In this document: positions 6,581 through 13,501 of the stretch, piece by piece
How the letters are laid out: each line of letters begins with the position of its first letter
Numbering within the stretch: the first letter of the stretch is position 1
From: Micrococcales bacterium
Lineage (GTDB): Bacteria > Actinomycetota > Actinomycetes > S36-B12 > UBA10799
Assembly (NCBI GenBank): GCA_023252115.1
Contig: JAHEXM010000007.1
Location: forward strand, 1 to 15,161
Reading direction: 5' to 3'
Length of the DNA: 15,161 bases
The notes under the pieces: generated by a model
The model's database searches: none
What the model was told of the DNA's origin: nothing
What the model saw: the letters and a program-made list of their open reading frames with translations, nothing else
Translations under genes and position numbers: made by a program

Positions 6581-8260
6581 GTGACGATGACCGGCCCTGA
6601 ATCTGATAGATCAACATCGGACATCTCACCGGACCAGAATCGGGTTAGTACGTTCCTGCGGGACCGCCGCTGGTGGTCAGGGTTGGAATGGGCCGTACTG
6701 GTGGCCATTGCTGCAGTTGCCTATATTCGGGTGTACCAGCTCGGGCCCGATATCAACGGCGACTTTCGCAACTATCACGTCTACAACGCACTGCAAGCAT
6801 TAAGTGGCGGTCTGCCACACGACGTTGAGCCAGCCGTGCTGCAGGGCCATCTCAACGGCCAAGCGTATGCATTGATCTATTTGCTCCGCGCGCATCTATA
6901 TTTTCCATGGTCGGACTGGGTGATACTCACCATTCAGTTGTTGTCGCTACCGCTTTTGCTGTTGCTGTGTCGAAAGATCATGGCGCAGCCTGCGTCGGCC
7001 CTGCGGTTCATCATTTGTTCGCTGACCGTTCTGGTGAGTGTCTTCACTGCCTCATGGTGGACGACATTGGGAACGAGTTTCTTAGATCCGCTACTCGCGC
7101 CACTGATTCTGGGGGCCTTGCTGCTTTTAGCCTCAATACGAAAAGAGCAATCCAACCTGATTCGTTACGTACTCGTGTTCTCTGCCGGCGCATGTTCAGC
7201 GCTCGCGGCGGGTCTCAAACTCACGATGGTCCCGCTGCTCATTGGCGTTGCGGTTGCGGCATTTGTGATCCTGCTCGGTCGCCGTTTGTGGCGCTTCGTA
7301 GCTGGATTGGGAATATTTGTCCTCGGTGTTCTCGTGGGTATTGCTCCAACGATTCCCTGGTACTACGACCTGAAGCAGCGTTTCGGTAGCCCACTGTTTC
7401 CTTTGTACAATTCATTCTTTCGCTCTCCGTTGGCGTCTACCGTCAACTATCACGATGAACGCTTTCGCTTCGAGTCCGCTCATCATGCGCTGCGCGTACT
7501 ACAAGACGTAACGTTTTCGACAACTGCCGCCGTTAGCGAATCCCCATATGCAGATCCGAAATTTCTAGTCTTTCTGCTGAGCGTCGTTGCCGCGGGGGTG
7601 GCTGTTGGGGTACGCCTCGTTTTTATGCGCAACAAGAAGCCGCTAATAACCGGAGCTGAGCGTTTGTGTTTTGCTCTGATCGCTTTCGGTGTGGTGAGCA
7701 TCGCTCTGTGGGCTTGGCAGCTCTTTTACGTAAGATACTTCGTGCCCGGGGAATTGCTGCTCGGCGTTTTGATCCTTGCCGCGATGCGACTGACTCGCAT
7801 GCCTTCGATAGCCATTGCCGGTGTCTTAGCTGTTTTGACTGTGTGGACATTTGCCACACTTGACGTCACCGAATGGGAACACAACACAAATTGGCGAACG
7901 CAGCAACCAATGGCAGATCCGCTCGCTCAACGCTTCGGTTTTGAGTTTTCGGCTAACCAGCGCCGACAGCCAATGATCTATTTCGTGACCGGTCCCTCCC
8001 TCAGTTTCGTTTCGGGGCTGGTGGCACCAGGTTCAATCTTTCTGCGTGTTGACGGCGGCGGGTTCTATTTTGACAATCAAATCCGCCAAGAACTCAAAGA
8101 CAACCCGAATATGCCGCGCCAAGTGATCTTGTGGAAGGGCGACCGCAATGGCGCGGAATCCATGATCGAGCCCTACGGATACGCGATTTCGCCGTCTCCA
8201 GGGGGGTGCATCGAATTCCACCGACTATTTGAACTGTGCCAGACCATCCCGGTGAAGTAG
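6581..8260 (+). CDS. Polytopic membrane protein, probable GT-C-type glycosyltransferase
   Basis: This 559-residue protein has a hydrophilic N-terminus (about 1-33) and then many hydrophobic segments, roughly 36-54, 96-108, 112-131, 141-158, 167-187 and several more to about residue 425. About 130 mostly polar residues follow. After the first membrane helix the segment GPDINGDFRNYHVYN (55-69) carries two acidic residues (Asp57, Asp61) in the first predicted external loop. That is where polyprenyl-phosphate-sugar-using GT-C enzymes (GT39/83/87 type) keep their catalytic acid. From memory, a D-x-x-NYHxYN segment followed by a short hydrophilic stretch recurs in uncharacterised membrane proteins annotated as glycosyltransferase family 87-like. 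Assignment to GT-C is inference from topology and this motif. It could instead be a glycan polymerase or a protein of unknown function. It heads the envelope gene block. Confidence 0.5.
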   Translation: MTMTGPESDRSTSDISPDQNRVSTFLRDRRWWSGLEWAVLVAIAAVAYIRVYQLGPDINGDFRNYHVYNALQALSGGLPHDVEPAVLQGHLNGQAYALIYLLRAHLYFPWSDWVILTIQLLSLPLLLLLCRKIMAQPASALRFIICSLTVLVSVFTASWWTTLGTSFLDPLLAPLILGALLLLASIRKEQSNLIRYVLVFSAGACSALAAGLKLTMVPLLIGVAVAAFVILLGRRLWRFVAGLGIFVLGVLVGIAPTIPWYYDLKQRFGSPLFPLYNSFFRSPLASTVNYHDERFRFESAHHALRVLQDVTFSTTAAVSESPYADPKFLVFLLSVVAAGVAVGVRLVFMRNKKPLITGAERLCFALIAFGVVSIALWAWQLFYVRYFVPGELLLGVLILAAMRLTRMPSIAIAGVLAVLTVWTFATLDVTEWEHNTNWRTQQPMADPLAQRFGFEFSANQRRQPMIYFVTGPSLSFVSGLVAPGSIFLRVDGGGFYFDNQIRQELKDNPNMPRQVILWKGDRNGAESMIEPYGYAISPSPGGCIEFHRLFELCQTIPVK

Positions 8261-8330
8261 CAGTCTCGGGCTGAGAAGTCACCACGCCCAGCGGATTTGC
8301 GTATTACTGTGGCTCCGATCCATCGATTTG

Positions 8331-8389
8331 GTGCCTGAACGACCTTCCCCTACAGGTCAGGCGCCGACCGTCGTATTTCCAAGTAGGGG
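8331..8389 (+). promoter_or_regulatory. 5' leader of the MBOAT gene able to form a pseudoknot over the ribosome binding site
   Basis: Two stems interlock. Stem 1 pairs GTGCCTGA (8331-8338) with TCAGGCGC (8357-8364): eight pairs, one of them G-U. Its loop contains CCCCTAC (8347-8353), which is perfectly complementary to GTAGGGG (8383-8389). That sequence holds the Shine-Dalgarno AGGGG, eight bases before the GTG at 8398. If both stems form, the result is an H-type pseudoknot that hides the ribosome binding site, as in translational riboswitches or thermosensors. TATTAC/TACTGT around 8302-8310 could be a -10 box. It does not match any riboswitch class I can recall. Confidence 0.35.
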
Positions 8390-8397
8390 CATTTACC

Positions 8398-10026
8398 GTG
8401 ATCTTCCCGACGATCGACTTCGCGGCGTTCTTCGTCGTCGTGATGTTCGCATCGTGGTTACTCATGCCCAATCCCCGACTGTGGAAACCATTCATGGTTG
8501 CCGTTTCGCTGTTCTTCTATGGCTACGCCAACTGGCGCTTGGTCGCCTTGATCGTTTTCTCAATCGTCATCAACCAGCTCGCTGCCACCGTCATCACCCG
8601 AACACCACGGCGCCGATTCCGCAAAACAGTTTTGATCACCGCAATAGCTACGAACCTCGGACTGCTTGGCGTATTCAAGTACTTCGGCTTCTTCACCGAT
8701 TCGGTCAACGAGGCATTGCGAACAATCGGCCTGGGCATGCCGGTTCCGATGCTGGCGATTGCACTTCCGATCGGGATTTCGTTCTTCACTTTCCAGGCGA
8801 TTTCTTATGTCGTCGACGTTTACCACGACGATTTCAAACTCGCCAAGCCGTGGGACTACGCCGTCTATGCCTCATTCTTTCCGCACTTGGTTGCCGGACC
8901 TATCGTGCGAGCACGCGAGTTCATTCCGCAACTGGCCAAGCCACGAAGTCCACGAAACCTGCCGATCACTGCCGCGCTATTCCTGATTGCTGGGGGCTTG
9001 ATCAAGAAAATACTGTTGGCTGATTTGCTGGCGACTCGGCTCGTCGATCCGGTATTCAACAGTCCCGGAAATCATTCAGCTATCGACACGTTTGTGGCGA
9101 TCCTTGGATACACGGCGCAGATCTATTGCGACTTTTCGGCTTACACCGATATTGCGATCGGCCTTGCGATGCTCTTGGGCTTTCGTTTCCCACAGAACTT
9201 CAATCGGCCGTACGCGGCGATCGGGTTGCAGGATTTTTGGCGGCGCTGGCACATGACACTGTCGCGGTGGTTGCGCGATTACCTCTACATCCCGCTTGGC
9301 GGTAGCCGCAAAGGTCCACGTCGGACCTACATCAACTTGATGTTGACGATGCTGCTAGGTGGTCTATGGCACGGAGCTGCGTGGACGTTTGTGTTGTGGG
9401 GCGGCATCCACGGAACCGGGCTGTCTTTTGAACGCTGGGCGACAAAGCGGCGCGCAGATCGCGGATATGGCAACCCAAGCAAAGTGGATCTGCGAAACAG
9501 CCGGGACGAGCCACCAAAACCGAGACCAGAGGTCGAGACGTCAGGTGGCGTAACCCGAAGCCAACCGGCCGCATCAGGGGCAATTCGACTTGAGGTACTC
9601 GATCGTCTTGGCACGGCCCGCGTCGAAGCCCAGAAACTCACCACAACACGACTTACTGAGATCGCCGATGCAATCGTGCTGAGGCCGTGGCCACGTTGGG
9701 TACTGCTTCTCGCGACATTCGCCACAGTCAGCCTTGCCTGGGTGTTTTTCCGCGCGGACTCGGTCAGCGATGCCTTTGCCGTGTTCTGGCAACTCATAGC
9801 GGGATGGGCGGAGCCGACAACTTTGGTGACGCCCACCGTGCTTGTTGTGTTAGTTGTTGCTTTGGGAAGCCAATTTGTGCCGCGCAAGAGTTGGCAACTG
9901 ATGGAGGCACGAGTCAGTCGACTTCCGTGGATTGCTCAGGGAATTGGCTTTGGGGCATTTCTGGTCGTAATGAACGCGATGATTGGCCAGCAAGGTGTTG
10001 CGCCGTTCATCTACTTCGCGTTTTAA
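8398..10026 (+). CDS. MBOAT-family O-acyltransferase (AlgI/PatA-like)
   Basis: This 542-residue polytopic membrane protein belongs to the membrane-bound O-acyltransferases that pass acyl groups, usually acetyl, across the membrane to extracellular glycans. Motifs: NLGLLGVFKYFGFF (86-99), LPIGISFFTFQAISYVVDVY (123-142), FFPHLVAGPIVRAREF (160-175), YCDFSAYTDIAIGLAMLLGF (243-262), DFWRRWHMTLSRWLRDYLY (279-297) and LLGGLWHGAAWTFVLWG (319-335), with the presumed catalytic His325 and a second conserved His285. These match AlgI, PatA and DltB relatives. Between about 346 and 432 there is a long hydrophilic insert, longer than the short loop I expect in AlgI. GTG at 8398 is preceded by AGGGG (8385-8389). 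A membrane-anchored SGNH protein follows after 46 bases, the usual partner type for such acyltransferases. The acceptor glycan is unknown. Confidence 0.9.
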   Translation: MIFPTIDFAAFFVVVMFASWLLMPNPRLWKPFMVAVSLFFYGYANWRLVALIVFSIVINQLAATVITRTPRRRFRKTVLITAIATNLGLLGVFKYFGFFTDSVNEALRTIGLGMPVPMLAIALPIGISFFTFQAISYVVDVYHDDFKLAKPWDYAVYASFFPHLVAGPIVRAREFIPQLAKPRSPRNLPITAALFLIAGGLIKKILLADLLATRLVDPVFNSPGNHSAIDTFVAILGYTAQIYCDFSAYTDIAIGLAMLLGFRFPQNFNRPYAAIGLQDFWRRWHMTLSRWLRDYLYIPLGGSRKGPRRTYINLMLTMLLGGLWHGAAWTFVLWGGIHGTGLSFERWATKRRADRGYGNPSKVDLRNSRDEPPKPRPEVETSGGVTRSQPAASGAIRLEVLDRLGTARVEAQKLTTTRLTEIADAIVLRPWPRWVLLLATFATVSLAWVFFRADSVSDAFAVFWQLIAGWAEPTTLVTPTVLVVLVVALGSQFVPRKSWQLMEARVSRLPWIAQGIGFGAFLVVMNAMIGQQGVAPFIYFAF

Positions 10027-10072
10027 CGTGAGCACTCGATGATTGGGCTTGACTGGATTGAAGGGAGGGACC

Positions 10073-11167
10073 ATGAGCACGCCAACGCAAGATCGTCGCG
10101 CCAAGCAGGATGCTGCTGCGTATGAGCGATCTGTGCGCATCGAACGTGAAACGGTTGGCCACCCGGCTTTCAACCAGTCGGATGTGCGAACGCTGCCGGC
10201 AGGCAAGGGACTTTTCATCATCGTGCTGGCATTGGGATTCGCGTTGTTGTTTAACTCAGCGGGAGTGCTGCACCTCGCACTCGGCATGCGCCCAGGGATT
10301 CCGAAAGACATCGCCGTGAGTGTCGTTGAACCTGTCGACTCGCTCTCGCATGCGCTGTGGCTTGATCGACCGAAGCAGCAACTCGATCGCCTCTTCGGGC
10401 ATGAACTTGATGCAACTGGTGGAACCGATCTGACCGACGGAAGCGATGCAATCCTGCAACCCGGGGAGCAGACCGACGCGCAACCAACACCTGCTCCATC
10501 ACCAACGGAACCAGCGCTGGTTGCCCCGACGACAGCTGACCCTTTGCGCGTATCAGTCATGGGTGACTCATTGTCGACGTATGTCTCACAGCAACTCGAC
10601 CTAACGAGCCAGTCGCGCAAGCTGATCAAAATCAAATCTGTCTGGCGAGACGGCACTGGCCTTAACGCGCCTGAGTTCTTCAATTGGCAAGCGGCGGCGC
10701 AAGCTGAGGTCCGAAAGAACCATCCTCAAGCGGTGGTGATGGTGCTGGGCGGAAATGATGCACAAGACATGACTCACGACGGCAAGTTGATCTCGCCGGG
10801 TAGCGATGAATGGCAAACCGAATATGCGCGTCGTATCGCTGTGGTCATGCAGACATTTATGGCGGGCGGGGTGCAGCGGATTTACTGGGCGACGCCACCC
10901 ATAGCGAAGTCTTCGAAGTGGGATCCGTCGTACAAGCGCATCAATGCGGCGGCTGAGCTTGCCGCAAAGTCAATTCCCGGAGCACGGCATGTCGACACCT
11001 ACAACGGCTCGGCGGTCAATGGTGGCTACTCCGACTTCGCAGTCATCGATGGAAAGCGGGTACGTGCGCGGCAATCCGACGGAGTGCATTGGACCTTTGA
11101 CGGCAGTCGTCAGCCAGCCGGACAAATCTTGGCGGCACTACAGGCTGATTACGGTGTAATCACTTGA
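10073..11167 (+). CDS. Membrane-anchored SGNH hydrolase-fold protein (DUF459-like), partner of the MBOAT
   Basis: This 364-residue protein has a cytoplasmic N-terminus (about 1-44) and one transmembrane helix (about 46-70). A disordered Pro/Thr/Ala-rich linker (about 112-156) leads to an extracellular SGNH domain. The catalytic blocks are complete: GDS (164-166, nucleophile Ser166), a block II glycine in DGTGLNAPEFFNW (193-205), GGNDAQDM (226-233, oxyanion Asn228) and DGVHW (336-340, Asp336 and His339). The GTG-N-PEFF-W and GGNDAQD segments resemble DUF459. With the MBOAT upstream it likely forms a two-step O-acetylation pair, in which the SGNH protein transfers the acetyl group to the glycan or removes it. 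ATG at 10073 is supported by GGGAGGG just upstream; an earlier in-frame TTG (10043) would swallow that site. Confidence 0.83.
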   Translation: MSTPTQDRRAKQDAAAYERSVRIERETVGHPAFNQSDVRTLPAGKGLFIIVLALGFALLFNSAGVLHLALGMRPGIPKDIAVSVVEPVDSLSHALWLDRPKQQLDRLFGHELDATGGTDLTDGSDAILQPGEQTDAQPTPAPSPTEPALVAPTTADPLRVSVMGDSLSTYVSQQLDLTSQSRKLIKIKSVWRDGTGLNAPEFFNWQAAAQAEVRKNHPQAVVMVLGGNDAQDMTHDGKLISPGSDEWQTEYARRIAVVMQTFMAGGVQRIYWATPPIAKSSKWDPSYKRINAAAELAAKSIPGARHVDTYNGSAVNGGYSDFAVIDGKRVRARQSDGVHWTFDGSRQPAGQILAALQADYGVIT

Positions 11168-11170
11168 CGC

Positions 11171-11214
11171 TCAACAGGGCCTGAGTTCATCGGGATGCCC
11201 GACTGCCCCGTTGA
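11171..11214. terminator. Large hairpin after the SGNH gene, possible terminator without a U-tract
   Basis: TCAACAGGGC (11171-11180) pairs with GCCCCGTTGA (11205-11214) in nine of ten positions. Inside it, CGGG and CCCG (11191-11194 and 11198-11201) make a second small hairpin. It begins three bases after the SGNH stop. No T-run follows in either direction, so it would be a non-canonical terminator or an RNA stability element. Its right arm also holds TTGAAG, a possible -35 for the lipoprotein gene. Confidence 0.35.
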
Positions 11215-11238
11215 AGTGCATCATCGTCAGGCCTAGAT

Positions 11239-11250
11239 CAAAATGAAAGC
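11239..11250 (+). promoter_or_regulatory. Candidate promoter of the lipoprotein gene
   Basis: CAAAAT (11239-11244) ends six bases before the GTG at 11251, the leaderless spacing seen elsewhere in the window. An alternative is TTGAAG (11211-11216), 17 bases, then TAGATC (11234-11239), giving a leader of only a few bases. Either way the message would start at or very close to the GTG, and only a poor Shine-Dalgarno (GAAAG) is present. Confidence 0.35.
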
Positions 11251-12252
11251 GTGTCTAAGACTCGGATAGTTGCGATTGCTGCCGCCTGCTTGTCCCCGGT
11301 GATCCTGTTGTCGGCGTGCGGAGGGTCTCCGCAGGGTTCAAGTCGATCGGCCGCAGACAATGGTTCCGGAAGAGCCGTTTCGGACGAACCGCCGCCAAAA
11401 GTCTTTCCCTGCACTGGCTATCCGTCACTGGGCACCGTCACGCCGCCTGATTTGGCGCTTCCCGGCACTCCCGCTTCCGCGACGGCATGGGCCCAACCGG
11501 TGAAACGCGGCTCAGTTACAGGCCCGACGTCGTACTTCGGCGGACCGACTGGAGGTGCCGATGGGGCGATGTCGCTCACCCAGCAGTTCCCGCAGAAAGA
11601 GATGGGAAAGAACCCCTGCAATGACACCCCTGGCGCCGGGTATCACTCGTACTTCGCGGCGATGCGCTTCAACCCAGATCCCAATCGCAAAAAGCCAGAT
11701 GGCTCCGGCGAGAACCCGAATATCTATGAATACGGCAAGTTCTATTGCCCACTCGAATCCCAGTTTGTGCGGGTGCCCAACACCGAGTGTGTGGCCGATA
11801 CGGCAGATGGGCGTTACAAGCAATGGGATGCGGGTCAGGGCGGTATGTGGGGCCCTGTTACGTGGACCCTGTCGTATCTCTATGGCCGCGAGCTCTTGGT
11901 CAAGCGACACTTCACCGACCCCAAGACCGGAGTTGCAATAGACAAGGCCGTCGTGGTTCGAGCAGTTGATCGCGGACCGGATCAAGATGAGGAGCAGTGG
12001 CGACAACGCCCGGTGGATCTGAGCCCATGGGCTATGGGTGCGCTACAGACGAATCCCGCCTGCATCGATTGGGATGGTACGAACGGACTCAAGGATGCAT
12101 GTGACTTCACCAGTGCTGCAAACGATCAGCTCGTGACGGTGTGCTGGGCGCCCAACGATATGCCGTTGGGTCCAGTCGCGAATCCGACCGCAGCGAAGTG
12201 TGTGTACGAGACGGCCAAGGCAAACCACGCGAAGAAGACCCCCAAAAAGTAG
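11251..12252 (+). CDS. Cysteine-rich lipoprotein with RlpA-like double-psi beta-barrel signature
   Basis: This 333-residue exported protein has a short basic start, a hydrophobic signal core and the lipobox LLSAC (19-23), so Cys23 should be lipidated after signal peptidase II cleavage. A Ser/Gly/Pro-rich linker follows to about residue 52. In the C-terminal half, GRELLVKR (212-219), AVVVRAVDRGP (233-243) and RPVDLSPWAMGAL (253-265) match the RlpA pattern of VVVRVNDRGP followed by IDLS. The mature part also has eight cysteines (54, 123, 166, 180, 271, 284, 298, 317), enough for four disulfides, which is unusual for a simple RlpA. RlpA relatives cleave or bind peptidoglycan; activity here is inferred only. 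The region between residues 54 and 210 matches nothing I know. The GTG at 11251 appears to have its own promoter. Confidence 0.6.
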   Translation: MSKTRIVAIAAACLSPVILLSACGGSPQGSSRSAADNGSGRAVSDEPPPKVFPCTGYPSLGTVTPPDLALPGTPASATAWAQPVKRGSVTGPTSYFGGPTGGADGAMSLTQQFPQKEMGKNPCNDTPGAGYHSYFAAMRFNPDPNRKKPDGSGENPNIYEYGKFYCPLESQFVRVPNTECVADTADGRYKQWDAGQGGMWGPVTWTLSYLYGRELLVKRHFTDPKTGVAIDKAVVVRAVDRGPDQDEEQWRQRPVDLSPWAMGALQTNPACIDWDGTNGLKDACDFTSAANDQLVTVCWAPNDMPLGPVANPTAAKCVYETAKANHAKKTPKK

Positions 12253-12279
12253 TCAAGATTTCCGCCTAGTTCCCCGCGG

Positions 12280-12292
12280 TTAGACTTTGGTA
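12280..12292 (+). promoter_or_regulatory. Likely leaderless promoter of the cysteine desulfurase gene
   Basis: TTAGACT (12280-12286) is followed by six bases and then GTG at 12293. No Shine-Dalgarno sequence precedes the start. The spacing is the same as at 660 and 6581 and decides the start codon of this gene. Confidence 0.6.
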
Positions 12293-13498
12293 GTGGCCCA
12301 GGGGACTTCCGTATATCTTGATCATGCGGCGACGACTCCGATGCGGCCTATTGCGCAGGCCGCAATGGCCGACGAACTTGCGCTGACTGGGAACCCGTCA
12401 AGCCTCCACGCAGCCGGGCGCAGAGCGCGCCGCATTGTCGAGGAATCGCGCGAGTCAATTGCAGCCGACCTTGGTTGTCGTCCAAGCGACGTGATTTTCA
12501 CCGCCGGCGGAACAGAGTCCAACAACCTGTCGCTCAAGGGCATCTATTGGAACCAGCGAGCCCGGGATGCTCGTCGGACCCACGTCGTGGTCAGCAGTAT
12601 CGAGCACCCCTCCGTACTAGACCCGGCAGCTTGGTTGGGACGGCACGAAAGCGCTGAAGTCGTCACGTTGCCGGTCGACTCTGAGGGGCGGGTCGACCTT
12701 GCGGCGCTCACTGAATACATCCACCGCTTTGCGAGCGACATCGCGGTGCTTAGCGTCATGTGGGCAAACAACGAGCTAGGTACTGTGCAGCCAGTCAAAG
12801 AGATCGCACAGTTGTGTGCCGAGTCAGGAGTGCGCTTTCATTGCGACGCAGTTCAAGCGGTGCCGTGGATGGATCCTGGAGTTTGGATGACCCAGGCAAC
12901 TGCACTGTCTGTTTCGGCCCACAAGCTCGGCGGCCCTGTTGGTGTTGGCGCGCTCATCTTTGACGATGCCAAGAAGTTGGAACCGCTGCTGCACGGTGGC
13001 GGTCAGGAACTTGGTGCCCGTTCGGGAACGGTCAATACCGCAGCGATAGCCGGGTTTGCCGCTGCGCTTCGCGAGAGTGTCGTGACGCGTGCCGAGTCCG
13101 CATTGCAAATTTCTGGTCTCCGCGACGATCTGATCCGTGGCGTCGCCCAGCAAGTTCCGGACGTGATTCTGAACGGGGATTCTTCGGTCGCGTCAGAGGG
13201 GCGACTGCCAGGAATAGCGAATCTGTCATTTCCCGGATGCGAATCTGATGCTTTGCTGATGCTTCTCGATGCGAATGGGATCGCGTGCTCAGCGGGTAGT
13301 GCCTGCACTGCAGGCGTTGCCCGGTCGAGCCATGTTTTGACCGCGATCGGGCTTGACGATGACCTGGCTCGTGGAGCATTGCGATTCAGCCTTGGCTGGA
13401 ACTCCACCTCGAGCGACGTCGCCGCACTTACAGCGGCGCTGCCCGACGCAGTGACTCGTGCGCGCCGCGCCAACACTCGCCAACCGGTGGGGACTTAG
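12293..13498 (+). CDS. iscS: Cysteine desulfurase, class I (IscS/NifS-like)
   Basis: This 401-residue PLP enzyme converts cysteine to alanine and holds the sulfur as an enzyme persulfide. Motifs: VYLDHAATTPM (7-17), AGGTESNN (71-78), EHPS (104-107) with catalytic His105, WANNELGTVQPV (157-168), CDAVQ (184-188) with Asp185 and Gln188 contacting PLP, SAHKLGGPVGVG (208-219) with the Schiff-base Lys211, and the mobile loop ACSAGSACTAG (331-341) with nucleophile Cys338. GTG at 12293 is preferred over an in-frame TTG at 12287 because a -10-like TAGACT ends six bases before it; the TTG would lie between promoter and start. mnmA follows three bases after the stop, so its main role is probably sulfur supply for tRNA 2-thiouridine, with possible use for Fe-S clusters. 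The symbol is by analogy; nifS-like is equally fair. Confidence 0.94.
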   Translation: MAQGTSVYLDHAATTPMRPIAQAAMADELALTGNPSSLHAAGRRARRIVEESRESIAADLGCRPSDVIFTAGGTESNNLSLKGIYWNQRARDARRTHVVVSSIEHPSVLDPAAWLGRHESAEVVTLPVDSEGRVDLAALTEYIHRFASDIAVLSVMWANNELGTVQPVKEIAQLCAESGVRFHCDAVQAVPWMDPGVWMTQATALSVSAHKLGGPVGVGALIFDDAKKLEPLLHGGGQELGARSGTVNTAAIAGFAAALRESVVTRAESALQISGLRDDLIRGVAQQVPDVILNGDSSVASEGRLPGIANLSFPGCESDALLMLLDANGIACSAGSACTAGVARSSHVLTAIGLDDDLARGALRFSLGWNSTSSDVAALTAALPDAVTRARRANTRQPVGT

Positions 13499-13501
13499 TC
13501 C

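Noticed and set aside
8331..8389. Known riboswitch class (guanidine-III, SAM-II, preQ1, fluoride) for the MBOAT leader
   Set aside because: None of the conserved bases I remember for these classes is present; only the general pseudoknot architecture is shared.
9327..9887. Open minus-strand frame of 186 codons
   Set aside because: It is antisense within the MBOAT gene, with a Ser/Thr/Arg-rich low-complexity product and no recognisable domain.
9850..10683. Open minus-strand frame of 277 codons
   Set aside because: It lies antisense to the end of the MBOAT gene and the start of the SGNH gene. Its Ser/Arg/Cys-rich product matches no family and has no ribosome binding site; it is a by-product of codon bias on the plus strand.
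6581..12252. Recent horizontal transfer or a mobile element carrying the envelope block
   Set aside because: No integrase, transposase, flanking direct repeats or tRNA edge is visible, and by eye the base and codon use resembles the neighbours; the leaderless promoter motif is also shared with flanking genes.
12287..12292. TTG at 12287 as start of the cysteine desulfurase
   Set aside because: It lies directly after the TAGACT -10 element, upstream of the expected transcription start at 12293, and has no Shine-Dalgarno sequence.
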